A DNA stretch of 64,000 bases from DASUAS01 sp963819475 (GTDB taxonomy: Bacteria > Actinomycetota > Acidimicrobiia > IMCC26256 > DASPTH01). The notes below the pieces were generated by a model. That model did not search any database. It had not been told where the DNA came from and saw nothing but the letters and a program-made list of their open reading frames with translations. The stretch is taken from positions 1,054,001 to 1,118,000 of the forward strand of contig CAWFWE010000002.1 in the NCBI GenBank assembly GCA_963819475.1, in the 5' to 3' direction. Shown here one piece after another: positions 39,066 through 47,577 of this stretch. Every line of letters begins with the position of its first letter. The stretch's first letter is position 1. The translations under genes and the position numbers were made by a program.

Positions 39066-39724
39066 GCGTGTCCGAGCCGACCGCGGCCGAGGTGAAGGAG
39101 CAACTCCTCGCGGTCGCCAAGGAGATGCTCACCTCGGGACTCGTGCAGGGCACCGCCGGGAACGTCGCCGCGCGCCTGCCCGACGGCAACGTCGTGCTCA
39201 CGCCGTCGTCGCTCGACTACCTGAAGATGGATCTCGACGATCTCGTCGTGTGCTCACCCGACGGCGAGGTGGTGGAGGGACACCGCGGCCCCACCTCCGA
39301 GAAGGCGCTCCACCTGGCGGCCATGCGCCGCTACCCGGAGATCAACGCGACCATGCACTGCCACGCGAAGCACTGCACGATGTTCGCGCTCACCCGCCGG
39401 CCGATCCCGGCGGTGATCGAGGAGTTCGTGGTGTACGTCGGTGGCGACGTGCCGGTGGCGAACTACGAGACCACGGGCACCGACGAGCTCGCGGAGGAGG
39501 TCGCGGGATGGGTGGGCGACCGGAGCGCGGTGCTCATGGCCAACCACGGGTTGTTCGCGGTGGGCAAGAGCCCGGCCGACGTCATGCACGTCGCGGGGCT
39601 GGTCGAGCGCACGGCCGAGATCGTGTGGGGTGCGCAGCGCCTGGGTGAGATCGTGCCGTTGCCCCCGGAGACGAACATCCAGTTCGCCGGCTACTACCGG
39701 TACGGGCGCACCGGGAAGTTCTGA
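39062..39724 (+). CDS. Class II aldolase (fuculose-phosphate aldolase type)
   Basis: A 220-residue class II aldolase/adducin domain protein. GLVQGTAGNVAARLPDGNVV is the phosphate-binding N-terminal motif, TMHCHAKHCTMFAL near residue 95 holds two zinc-binding histidines and LMANHGLFAVGKS near 160 the third. It cleaves or forms C-C bonds in sugar phosphates using zinc. GTG 39062 overlaps the previous TGA (GTGA), showing translational coupling with the hydroxyacid dehydrogenase. Substrate not determined; fuculose, ribulose or methylthioribulose phosphate are family options. Confidence 0.9.
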   Translation: MSVSEPTAAEVKEQLLAVAKEMLTSGLVQGTAGNVAARLPDGNVVLTPSSLDYLKMDLDDLVVCSPDGEVVEGHRGPTSEKALHLAAMRRYPEINATMHCHAKHCTMFALTRRPIPAVIEEFVVYVGGDVPVANYETTGTDELAEEVAGWVGDRSAVLMANHGLFAVGKSPADVMHVAGLVERTAEIVWGAQRLGEIVPLPPETNIQFAGYYRYGRTGKF

Positions 39725-40381
39725 TCAGCGCTTGCGGAGCAGCGTGAGCCCGTCGCCGATGGTGAGCAGGGCAGTGTCGACCCGATCGTCGGCCGCGACC
39801 ATGTCGTTGAACTCGCGCAACGCGACAGTCGACTCGTCGTCCTTGGCGTGATCGACGATGCTGCCGCCCCAGAGCGTGTTGTCGACCATGATGAGCCCGT
39901 TGGGCCGGAGCCGCTCGAGCAGCTCCTCGTAGTAGACGGGGTAGGCCGGCTTGTCGGCGTCGATGAACGCCAGGTCGACGTACTCCTCGTCGGGCAGCGA
40001 CCGCAGCGTGTCGGCGGCCGGCGCCAGGCGCAGCTCGATCTTGCCGTCCACCCCGGCGTCGGCCCAGGCGCGGCGCGCGATGGACGTCCACTCCTCGCTC
40101 ACGTCGCAGCACAACAGGTGGCCGTCGTCGGGGAGGCCGCGCGCGATCGAGATCGCCGAGTAGCCGGTGAAGGTCCCGACCTCGACGGCCTGGCGGGCGC
40201 CCACCAGCCGGGTGAGGAGCGTCATGAACGTGCCCTGCTCGGGCGAGATCTGCATGCCCGCCATCGGCAGTGCGGCGGTCTCGTCGATGAGCGCCTGCTG
40301 CACCGCGTCGGGGCGGGTGCCGTGCGCGACGACGTACTCGTGGATCTCGGGCGTCAGGAAGAACGACTTGGGGCCGGCCAT
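39725..40381 (-). CDS. Caffeoyl-CoA-type O-methyltransferase
   Basis: A 218-residue class I SAM-dependent methyltransferase. The SAM motif is AVEVGTFTGYSAISIARGLP near residue 65; LAFIDADKPAYPVYYE near 138 carries the metal-binding Asp, and MVDNTLWGGSIVD near 165 the second Asp-Asn pair, as in metal-dependent catechol/caffeoyl-CoA methyltransferases. Soluble and cytoplasmic. It is nine bases after the MBL-fold gene on the same strand and ends against the convergent aldolase. The acceptor is unknown. Confidence 0.9.
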   Translation of the reverse strand: MAGPKSFFLTPEIHEYVVAHGTRPDAVQQALIDETAALPMAGMQISPEQGTFMTLLTRLVGARQAVEVGTFTGYSAISIARGLPDDGHLLCCDVSEEWTSIARRAWADAGVDGKIELRLAPAADTLRSLPDEEYVDLAFIDADKPAYPVYYEELLERLRPNGLIMVDNTLWGGSIVDHAKDDESTVALREFNDMVAADDRVDTALLTIGDGLTLLRKR

Positions 40382-40390
40382 CCGCCCACC

Positions 40391-41821
40391 CTACGGCACC
40401 CCTGCGACCTCGGTCGTGGTCGTGAAGCGACTCGCCAGGCGTTCGAAGAGCGACGCCTCGCGGCTGGCGCGGAGCGAGTCGACCCACTCCAACCACTCCG
40501 ACCGGCGGCGCCACGTGACCTCGACCAGCCGGGGCCGCAGCGATCCGGTGAGCGGCACGTACCCGAGCTCCCACGGCACCAAGAGTCCCCAGAACGTGAG
40601 GTCGTCGCCCGCACCTCCCGGCCGCAGGTGCACGGAGATCCGCATCGAGCCGTGCACCACGTGCATCAGGCGCTTGGCGATCGCGTCGGCGAGCACGGCT
40701 TCGTCGACGGTCACGATGCTGGCGGTGTCGGGCGGCGGTGACGAGAGGCGGTAGACCGCGCCGCGCCGGAAGTCGAGGACCCACGAGGGCAGCGGCGACG
40801 ACGGGACGTGGAACACCACCGGCCGGCGCAACGCGAAGCGGCCGATCACGCCGGGCGGGAACGCGTGCATGAACGACGTGAAGTAGTCGGCGAAGGTCTT
40901 GTAGTCGAGCGTCATCTCCGACTCGAGCTCCGTCTGCGTCGCGATCTTGGCCGCCACCCGCTCGGCGAGCGCCTCGAGGTGCTTCTCCTTGTCGGTGTAC
41001 CAGTCGATCCCGGCGAGCTCGAAGCCGGTCTGGGAGCTCCAGCTGTCGCCCGGGTCCATCTGCACCGCCTCGGTGGACGAGTGCGGGCGCTGCTGCCGGA
41101 AGGCGTCGACCACCTCGCCGGGCGCCACGAGCTGCTCGTTCACCTCGCGGCTCTCGGGATGCAGGAACGCGACCATGCTGCCGAACGGCACGCCGTAACG
41201 GGGGCCGAGCTCGTCGATCACGCGCACCCAGTCGTCGAGGTAGGTGTCGCGATTGATGAGCTCGAGGTCGGCCGGATCGTCGGCCGTGTAGAGCACCGGG
41301 TAGGCCTGCGCGAACGAGTAGCTCTTGAACACGAACGTCGGGGGCCCGAACTCGTCCAGGATGCGTTGGAGGGTGCGGCCCCGGATCTTGCCGTCGTTGA
41401 TGTCGACGAGGACGTGCTCGCCGTCGGCGACCACGAACACCGAGTCGTCGGGGCCGTTCTGGTACGACGCGACCCGCACCCCCGGTGCGAGCTGCACGAT
41501 CTGCGCGTGCGGGAGCTCCATGACCTCGTCGAAACCGAGATTGCGGACCTCCTCGGCGAGGGTCGGCACCCCGAACTTCGGCACGAGCACGTGCGCGTCG
41601 TGGTCGATGCGCCGCATCGACGGGAAGTGGAAGTGGTCGAAGTGGTGGTGCGTGAGGTACACGTAGTCGGGCTCGAACAGCTCGGGCGACGGCTCCGCCA
41701 CCGTCGGGTAGTGCCACCACGATCGCCAGTAGCACGAGCCGAGCAGCCACGGGTCGACCAGGATCGTGGGGCCACTGGTCTCGATGCGCAGGCAGCTGTG
41801 CCCGATGACGGTGAACCTCAT
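40391..41821 (-). CDS. MBL-fold metallo-hydrolase (UlaG-like)
   Basis: A 476-residue protein. The first 230 residues are a metallo-beta-lactamase fold: MRFTVIGHSCLRIETSGPTI, LVDPWLLGSCYW and the zinc motif THHHFDHFHFPS near residue 58, then HVLVDINDGKIRG. The remaining 240 residues form an extra domain with no family I recognise, ending in FTTTTEVAGVP. UlaG/RomA-like MBL proteins hydrolyse lactones or phosphodiesters. Its ATG overlaps the glycosyltransferase stop by four bases, suggesting a joint role in a glycan or glycolipid pathway. Confidence 0.85.
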   Translation of the reverse strand: MRFTVIGHSCLRIETSGPTILVDPWLLGSCYWRSWWHYPTVAEPSPELFEPDYVYLTHHHFDHFHFPSMRRIDHDAHVLVPKFGVPTLAEEVRNLGFDEVMELPHAQIVQLAPGVRVASYQNGPDDSVFVVADGEHVLVDINDGKIRGRTLQRILDEFGPPTFVFKSYSFAQAYPVLYTADDPADLELINRDTYLDDWVRVIDELGPRYGVPFGSMVAFLHPESREVNEQLVAPGEVVDAFRQQRPHSSTEAVQMDPGDSWSSQTGFELAGIDWYTDKEKHLEALAERVAAKIATQTELESEMTLDYKTFADYFTSFMHAFPPGVIGRFALRRPVVFHVPSSPLPSWVLDFRRGAVYRLSSPPPDTASIVTVDEAVLADAIAKRLMHVVHGSMRISVHLRPGGAGDDLTFWGLLVPWELGYVPLTGSLRPRLVEVTWRRRSEWLEWVDSLRASREASLFERLASRFTTTTEVAGVP

Positions 41822-43005
41822 CGGCCGTCCCGGCGCCCGCGGCGCGCGATCGAGGCAGCGGCGAGCACTTCGAGCGTCCCGCGTGCGGTCGCTTCCCACG
41901 TGTACCGCGACGCGTGCGCCTGGGCCGCCGCGCTCATGCGGGTGCGGAGGTCGTCGTCGCCGAGGACCCGGTCGAGGCCGGCGCGCAGCGCGTCGGCATC
42001 GGGCGCGAGCACGCCGGTGCGACCGTCGACCACCGCGTCGGCGTGGCCGGCGACGTCGCTCACGACCGCGGGCGTACCACACGCGGCCGCCTCCGTGATC
42101 GTCATGCCCCAACCCTCCCGCGCCGACGCGCTCGCCAGGATCCACGCCCGCCGGTAGAGGTCGACCTTCTCGTCCTCGTCGATGCGCCCGGGCAGGCGGA
42201 TCCAGCTCTCGGCGCGCGCGGTGTGGAGCTGGCTCTCGAGCTCCTCGCGCTTGTAGCCCTCCCCCACGATGACCGCCTCGAGGTCGGGGTGGGTCGGCTT
42301 CAGCGCGACCAGCGCGTCGATGAGCACATCGAACTGCTTCACCGGGACGAGGCGACCGACGGCCACGACCAACGGCGTCGGCGACTTCTCGCCCCCCGGT
42401 GTGTAGTGCGGGTCGATCCCGGGCGTGACCACGCTGACACGGTCGGCCCGGAAGCCGAGGTCGTCGACCAGCTCCCGCTTGCTCGACTCCGAGAGCGTCA
42501 CGATCGGCGTGTGGTGGTACAGCGGCGGCGCCAGCTTCGACTCCACGAAGTTGCCGAACGCGGCGAGCCGCGGTGGCAACGTCATCTGCCACATCTCCGC
42601 ATGCACGTGGTGCAGCCAGGTGACGTGCGCGGTGCGCGACCACAGCGGCGAGAAGAACGGCATCCCGTTCCAGATCTCCACCAGCCCGTCGCGCCCCCCG
42701 TGCCAGCCCATCATCTCGCTGAACGCGCCGCGCGGGAACACGAGGTAGCGCCCGGCCTTGCGGATGACGCGGTACCCGTCGCGCCACGACACCTGGGGGT
42801 GCCCGGCCGCGTACGACGTCCGCATGGTGACCTCGATCCCGGCTTCCGCCCACAGCGCGGCGATGTTCGACGCGTGCAGCTCGGAGCCACCCGCCTCGGG
42901 ATCGTCGAGGTCGCGCCAGGCGAGCATGCTCACGCGGTGCAGCCCGGCTTCGGCGGCGATGTCGCCGAGCTTGGCCACCTCGACTGCGTGGTCTCCGCCT
43001 GTCAT
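41818..43005 (-). CDS. GT4-type glycosyltransferase
   Basis: A 395-residue GT-B fold retaining glycosyltransferase. N-terminal acceptor domain: MLAWRDLDDPEAGGSELHAS, then IEVTMRTSYA. C-terminal donor domain: LVVAVGRLVPVKQFDVLIDA near residue 215, VIVGEGYKREELE, and the EX7E signature in SAREGWGMTITEAAACGTP near 295. It transfers a sugar from a nucleotide sugar, usually at the membrane face. It leads a minus-strand operon with the MBL-fold gene and the O-methyltransferase and diverges from a methyltransferase across a hairpin-rich 166 bases. Confidence 0.9.
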   Translation of the reverse strand: MTGGDHAVEVAKLGDIAAEAGLHRVSMLAWRDLDDPEAGGSELHASNIAALWAEAGIEVTMRTSYAAGHPQVSWRDGYRVIRKAGRYLVFPRGAFSEMMGWHGGRDGLVEIWNGMPFFSPLWSRTAHVTWLHHVHAEMWQMTLPPRLAAFGNFVESKLAPPLYHHTPIVTLSESSKRELVDDLGFRADRVSVVTPGIDPHYTPGGEKSPTPLVVAVGRLVPVKQFDVLIDALVALKPTHPDLEAVIVGEGYKREELESQLHTARAESWIRLPGRIDEDEKVDLYRRAWILASASAREGWGMTITEAAACGTPAVVSDVAGHADAVVDGRTGVLAPDADALRAGLDRVLGDDDLRTRMSAAAQAHASRYTWEATARGTLEVLAAASIARRGRRDGR

Positions 43006-43029
43006 GAGGGATGCATGCTATGGGGACGA

Positions 43030-43158
43030 CCGTTCCGCGTCTGGGACGGAGCGGAGGCGCTCGCCAGGAGCGAGCGGCTGCGGCGGAGGTACCCTCCGCC
43101 GCAGCGAGCGACCCGAAGTACAGGAACGAACGGCCGCGAGCCGGGTATCCCGGCTCGC
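43030..43158. promoter_or_regulatory. Four successive hairpins in a divergent intergenic region
   Basis: Stems at 43030-43036/43043-43049 (7 bp, one wobble), 43058-43063/43071-43076 (6 bp), 43077-43089/43093-43105 (13 bp perfect, 3-base loop) and 43136-43145/43149-43158 (10 bp perfect, 3-base loop). They fill the 166 bases between divergent glycosyltransferase and methyltransferase starts, so they lie in a 5' leader and not after a gene. Attenuation, mRNA stabilisation or protein binding are possible roles. Confidence 0.55.
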
Positions 43159-43171
43159 AGAGAGTGAGTGC

Positions 43172-43963
43172 ATGAAGATGGCCCGGCTGACCGGCGAGCG
43201 CCCCATGGCGGGCGCCACCCCCGACTCGCTCCTCGCGTTCCACGATGCCGGGTACCGCGAGATGCGCGAACGGCTCGGTCCGGGCACGGTCCTCGACGTC
43301 GGTTGCGGCGTGGGCGACCAGACCGCGCGCCTGGCCGGACTGGGCCGGCTGGTCATCGGGGTCGACTACGACCCCCAGACCGCGGTCGACGCCGCCCGCG
43401 AGTGGGGCCCCGAGGGGCTGCGCTTCGCGGCCATGGACGGCGGCCGCATCGGTGCCCGGGGGCGGTCGGTCGACTGGGTCTGCTCCTCGCACATCATCGA
43501 GCACTTCGACGCACCCGAGCAGCACGTCGCCGAGCTGGCGCGCGTGGCCACCGACGACGGCAGCGCGCTGGTCATCACGCCCAACCGCCCAGCCGACTTC
43601 GAGAACCCCTTCCACGTCTCCCTGTTCGAGGCGCCGGAGCTGGAGTCGCTGCTGGCCCTCTTCTTCCACGAGGTCACGGTGCAGGGCCTCGAGGGTTCGC
43701 CGGAGCTGCACGCTGACTTCGCGCAACGGCGGGCGAGCGGCGAGAAGCTGCTGCGGCTCGACCCGTTCAAGCTGCGACAGAAGATGCCGCGGAGCTGGTA
43801 CGTGTGGGGCTACGAGCGCGTCCTGCCCGTCGTCTACCGGGCACTGGGCTCGTCGCGCAGCGGCATCGGGTCGGGACTCGACGAGTCGCACCTCTTCCTG
43901 ACCGACGAGGTCACGCCCACGACCCCGGGGCTGTTCGCAGTCGCCCGGCGGCCGCGCCGCTGA
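43172..43963 (+). CDS. Class I SAM-dependent methyltransferase
   Basis: A 263-residue methyltransferase. VLDVGCGVGDQTARLAGLG near residue 40 is the SAM motif, IGVDYDPQ the acidic-loop strand, CSSHIIEHFDAPEQHV near 108 motif II, and SALVITPNRPADFENPFH near 130 resembles enzymes that methylate cell-wall sugars or quinones. The C-terminal 80 residues are a helical extension with YVWGYERVLPVVYRALGS. It starts at ATG 43172 and is preceded by the hairpin cluster. It opens the plus strand of the envelope region and converges on the first acyltransferase. Confidence 0.85.
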   Translation: MKMARLTGERPMAGATPDSLLAFHDAGYREMRERLGPGTVLDVGCGVGDQTARLAGLGRLVIGVDYDPQTAVDAAREWGPEGLRFAAMDGGRIGARGRSVDWVCSSHIIEHFDAPEQHVAELARVATDDGSALVITPNRPADFENPFHVSLFEAPELESLLALFFHEVTVQGLEGSPELHADFAQRRASGEKLLRLDPFKLRQKMPRSWYVWGYERVLPVVYRALGSSRSGIGSGLDESHLFLTDEVTPTTPGLFAVARRPRR

Positions 43964-43975
43964 CCCCGCCCGGGG

Positions 43976-46213
43976 TCACCGGGCTCGGAGGTGCCGGGGG
44001 TCGTACTGAACCGTGTTCTCGTCGGGCTCGGGATCGGTGCCGTCGGCGATCTGCTTGATCTGGGGGTCGAGCCAGTTCGCGACGAACGTCGCGCCCTGCT
44101 GCGAGAAGTGGACGCCGTCGTCGCGCACGGTGACCCCGTCGATCTGGTCGGCGTACTTGCCGCCCGGCGACACGTACCGGTTGAGGTCGAGGATCGTGTA
44201 ACGACCGGGATGGGCCACCTCGAACTGCCGGAACAGCGTGTTGATCCGGTCGACCCGCCACGGGTCGTACTCGGGCCACGAGCGCCCCTCCTCGCCCGCC
44301 CGTTCGACGTGCTGGAAGAACGGGGTGGTGAGCAGCACCACCTTGGCCCCCGTGGACCCCATGGCGGCGGTGGCCTCGTCGAGCTCGTGCAGGAAGTAGG
44401 TGTCGTACTCGACGGTGCCGAAGCGCAGCACCTCACCGTCGACCATGCGGTCGGGGACGTCCCACGCCCCGACCAGGATCACGACGACGTTGGGCTGGAA
44501 CGCCTGGAGGTCCCTGTCCCAGCGACCGCGCCAGTCGCACCCCGGATCGATCGGTTGGACTTCCCCGCCCTCGATCACCGCGCCCTGCGACAGCAGCCCG
44601 CAGCCGAGCATGCCGCGGTTCCAGAAGGCGAGGCCGTTGGCCGGGCCGGCCTGGTTGAACCCGAGGCCGAGCGTGCCTGCCACCGAGTCCCCGACGAGGA
44701 GCACCTTCGTCGGGGTGGCCGCCGCGGGCTGCGCACCGGCGGCGGCGGGTGCGGCACCCGCCGGGTCCGTCGGCGGCGCGACGACCACCGGCTTCTCGCG
44801 GTTGGCGCGCGACAGGGCGCGCAGCGTCCGGTCGGCGACCGACTCGGAGCCGCCGGTGGTGGCGGCGAAGACCGCGACCACCAGGGAGACCGCCGCCACC
44901 GGGACGACGACGCGCGGCTTCGGGAGCCGGAGGCGCTTCTCGCGGATCGGCAGCTCGATGAGGTAGTAGGACGTCGCCGCGAACGCGACGCTGACGGCGA
45001 GGCGGAGCGCCAGGAGCTCGGTACCGTGCAGGCCCGTGCGGGCGCCGGTCAGCCAGAGGTACACCGGCCAGTGCCACAGGTACAGGCCGTAGGAGATCCG
45101 CCCGACCCACCGGAGGGGCGAGAGCGACAGCACCGCCCCGAGCGCGCCGCGATCGGGCTGTACCACCGACACGATCACCAGCGCGACGGCGATCGCGGCG
45201 AGCAGGAACCCACCCCGGTACAGGTTGTCGGTGCGCTCCGACATCCGCGACCACAACCAGATCGTGTACGCGGCCCCGACCAGCGCCGCGACCCGCAGCG
45301 CGACGCGGGCCCGTTGCGTCCGGATGGGGCCGTGCACGAAGAGCAGGATGCCGACGACCGCACCGATCAGCAGCGACTGCGCGCGGGTGTCGGTGCCGTA
45401 GTACACGCGCGACGGGTCCTGGCCCGGGTGGTAGAGCACCGCCATCAGCACCGCCGAGCCCACGATCATGAGCACGCACGCCACGAGCAGCGCGCGCACC
45501 GACTTCCGCCACCACAGCAGGAAGCACACGATCAGCGGCCAGACCAGGTAGAACTGCTCCTCGATCGCCAACGACCACATGTGCTTCAACGGCGAGGGCT
45601 GCGTGAACTGCGCGAAGTACGACTGGCCGGAGAAGATGAAGCGCCAGTTCGCGACGTACCCGAGCGCGGCGAGCGAGTCGCTGCGGATGGCGTCGACCTC
45701 ACCCGGCGCCGCAAACAACACCGTGTAGGCCACGATGCCGGCCATGACGACGAACAGCGCCGGCAGCAGCCGTCGGGCCCGCCGCAGCCAGAAGCCCTGC
45801 AGGTCGATGCGCCGCTTCCCGGTCCATTCCGCGATCAGCAACGACGTGATCAGGAAGCCGCTCAGCACGAAGAACGCGTCGACGCCCAGGTAGCCGCCGA
45901 CCATCCAGGACTCACCCGCGTGGTACAGCAGCACCGCCGCGACCGCGAAGGCGCGGATCCCGTCGAGCGCGGGCTGGTAGCCGAACCCGGGCGCCGAGCG
46001 CCCGCGGCCGCCCCCCTTCGGCGCCTCCGCCCGGGCGGCGTCGGGCGCCGCGACGCCCGTCGCGACCGACTCGCTCGTCGCCTCGAAGAGGGTGCGTGCC
46101 AGAGGAAGCCTCCCGGGCGGTTGGGAGCGGGGTCCGCTGCCGCACGTGAGAATATGCGCCCGACACCCACCCCGCCGTGCAACGGTCCGGCGGGGGGCCG
46201 CTGGTATCGTCAC
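43976..46213 (-). CDS. OafA-like membrane acyltransferase with SGNH domain
   Basis: About 700 residues. An acyltransferase-3 membrane domain (roughly residues 80-470) starts YQPALDGIRAFAVAAVLLYH with the family Arg/His pair, GVDAFFVLSGFLIT and WSLAIEEQFYLVWPL. After a Pro/Ala linker an extracytoplasmic SGNH hydrolase-like domain begins KVLLVGDSVAGTLGLGFNQ and ends with the DDGVHFSQQG Asp-His motif. Such proteins O-acetylate or acylate surface polysaccharides. GTG 46213 is only five bases from the divergent gene's start, and the first 70 residues are not family-like, so translation probably begins later at a codon I cannot pick. Confidence 0.85.
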   Translation of the reverse strand: MTIPAAPRRTVARRGGCRAHILTCGSGPRSQPPGRLPLARTLFEATSESVATGVAAPDAARAEAPKGGGRGRSAPGFGYQPALDGIRAFAVAAVLLYHAGESWMVGGYLGVDAFFVLSGFLITSLLIAEWTGKRRIDLQGFWLRRARRLLPALFVVMAGIVAYTVLFAAPGEVDAIRSDSLAALGYVANWRFIFSGQSYFAQFTQPSPLKHMWSLAIEEQFYLVWPLIVCFLLWWRKSVRALLVACVLMIVGSAVLMAVLYHPGQDPSRVYYGTDTRAQSLLIGAVVGILLFVHGPIRTQRARVALRVAALVGAAYTIWLWSRMSERTDNLYRGGFLLAAIAVALVIVSVVQPDRGALGAVLSLSPLRWVGRISYGLYLWHWPVYLWLTGARTGLHGTELLALRLAVSVAFAATSYYLIELPIREKRLRLPKPRVVVPVAAVSLVVAVFAATTGGSESVADRTLRALSRANREKPVVVAPPTDPAGAAPAAAGAQPAAATPTKVLLVGDSVAGTLGLGFNQAGPANGLAFWNRGMLGCGLLSQGAVIEGGEVQPIDPGCDWRGRWDRDLQAFQPNVVVILVGAWDVPDRMVDGEVLRFGTVEYDTYFLHELDEATAAMGSTGAKVVLLTTPFFQHVERAGEEGRSWPEYDPWRVDRINTLFRQFEVAHPGRYTILDLNRYVSPGGKYADQIDGVTVRDDGVHFSQQGATFVANWLDPQIKQIADGTDPEPDENTVQYDPRHLRAR

Positions 46214-46218
46214 CCGGC

Positions 46219-47577
46219 GTGGGAGCTTCTCGACGCTTCCTCACGCGGCTCATCCTGATCACCGCGGGGGCGGCCGCCTGGCGGGTCTATTACATCGTCG
46301 GTCCTGTGCTGTCGCGCATCCCGCACCTCGGCATCGACGACGAGTACTTCTACAGCGCGCAGGCCCGCCTGGTCGCCGACGGCAAGGGCTTCCTGAACCC
46401 GTTCGGGTACTTCGCGCCCATCGGCAGCCCGGCGCACCGCATCTTCCCCACCGCGGTGCATCCGCCGCTCTACACCATCTATCTCGCCATCCCCGCCAAG
46501 CTCGGCCTCTCGACCCCGGGGGAGCAACGCATCTTCACCGCGCTCCTCGGCGTGGGCACCGTCTTCCTGATCGGGATCCTGGCGCGGCGTCTCGCCGGCG
46601 ACCGCGTCGGGCTCATCGCCGCGGCGCTGGCTGCCCTCTCCCCTGCGCTGTGGTCGAACGACTCGATGCTCGGCCTCGAATCGCTCTACGGCATCCTCGT
46701 GGTGCTGGCGCTGCTCGCGCTGTACGCATTCTGGAAGACGCCGAACCTCTGGCGCGTCGCGCTCCTCGCGCTGTGGTTGGCGCTGGCGACACTCACCCGT
46801 TCCGAGGGCGTCATCCTGTTCGCGTTCCTCGCGCTGCCCGCGATCGTGCTCGTGCGCGGCGTCACGCGCGCCATGCGCTGGAAGATGCTCGCCACCGTCG
46901 CCGCGGTCGGCATCGTGATCGTCGGGCCGTGGGTGGTGCGCAACCTCACCACGTTCGAGAAACCGACATTGCTCGGCACCGGGTTCGGGTGGGTCCTGCT
47001 CGACGGGAGCTGCGACACCACCTACTACGGATCGAAGCTCGGCTACTGGGACGACAGCTGCGCGCTCAAGGACTACCCGCCCCATCTCGAGGAGACGCTC
47101 GTCGACGAGCGCGCCCGCAAGAAGGCCCTCGACTACATCGAGAACCACAAGGCGCGCGTGCCGATCGTCGTCGCGGCGCGCGTCGGCCGGGTGTTCGAGC
47201 TGTACAAGCCGTTCCAGAACGTGGAGCTCAACCAGGTCGGCGAACGGCGCGGTGACGTCACGTCGTGGGCCATCCTCATCGGGTACTACCTGCTCCTGCC
47301 GTGGGCGATCGGAGGGCTGGTGGTGCTCCGGCGCCGCCGGATCCCGATCTTCCCGTTCCTGGCCGTCGTGGCCGCGACCACGATCACGGTGGCGTCGAGC
47401 TTCGGGATCACCCGGTACCGGGCGCCGGTCGACGTGATCATGCCGCTGCTGGCCGCGGTCGCGATCGACGCCGCCATTCGCTGGTTCGGCCACCGCCGGG
47501 ACGCGGCGGATGCGCCGGTCCCGGAACCCGAACCCGCGGCACCGGAGGCCCTCCCGACCGGCGCGCCCGCGCCATGA
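46219..47577 (+). CDS. GT-C/GT39-like membrane glycosyltransferase (paralogue 1)
   Basis: A 452-residue polytopic protein. After the first helix comes IDDEYFYSAQARLVADGKGF, the acidic loop motif of GT-C enzymes using lipid-phosphate sugars, and PTAVHPPLYTIYLAIPAKLG. Several hydrophobic segments follow, then a periplasmic loop with CDTTYYGSKLGYWDDSC, and near the end FGITRYRAPVDVIMPLLAA. Starts at GTG 46219. It is the first of three clearly paralogous genes joined by four-base overlaps. Expected role: transfer of a sugar to an envelope glycan on the outer face of the membrane. Confidence 0.85.
   Translation: MGASRRFLTRLILITAGAAAWRVYYIVGPVLSRIPHLGIDDEYFYSAQARLVADGKGFLNPFGYFAPIGSPAHRIFPTAVHPPLYTIYLAIPAKLGLSTPGEQRIFTALLGVGTVFLIGILARRLAGDRVGLIAAALAALSPALWSNDSMLGLESLYGILVVLALLALYAFWKTPNLWRVALLALWLALATLTRSEGVILFAFLALPAIVLVRGVTRAMRWKMLATVAAVGIVIVGPWVVRNLTTFEKPTLLGTGFGWVLLDGSCDTTYYGSKLGYWDDSCALKDYPPHLEETLVDERARKKALDYIENHKARVPIVVAARVGRVFELYKPFQNVELNQVGERRGDVTSWAILIGYYLLLPWAIGGLVVLRRRRIPIFPFLAVVAATTITVASSFGITRYRAPVDVIMPLLAAVAIDAAIRWFGHRRDAADAPVPEPEPAAPEALPTGAPAP

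Noticed and set aside
43991..46258. 755-residue protein antisense to the first membrane acyltransferase
   Set aside because: Long open antisense frames are normal at this GC content; this one is His/Arg/Glu-rich with no domain, while the opposite strand has clear acyltransferase and SGNH motifs.
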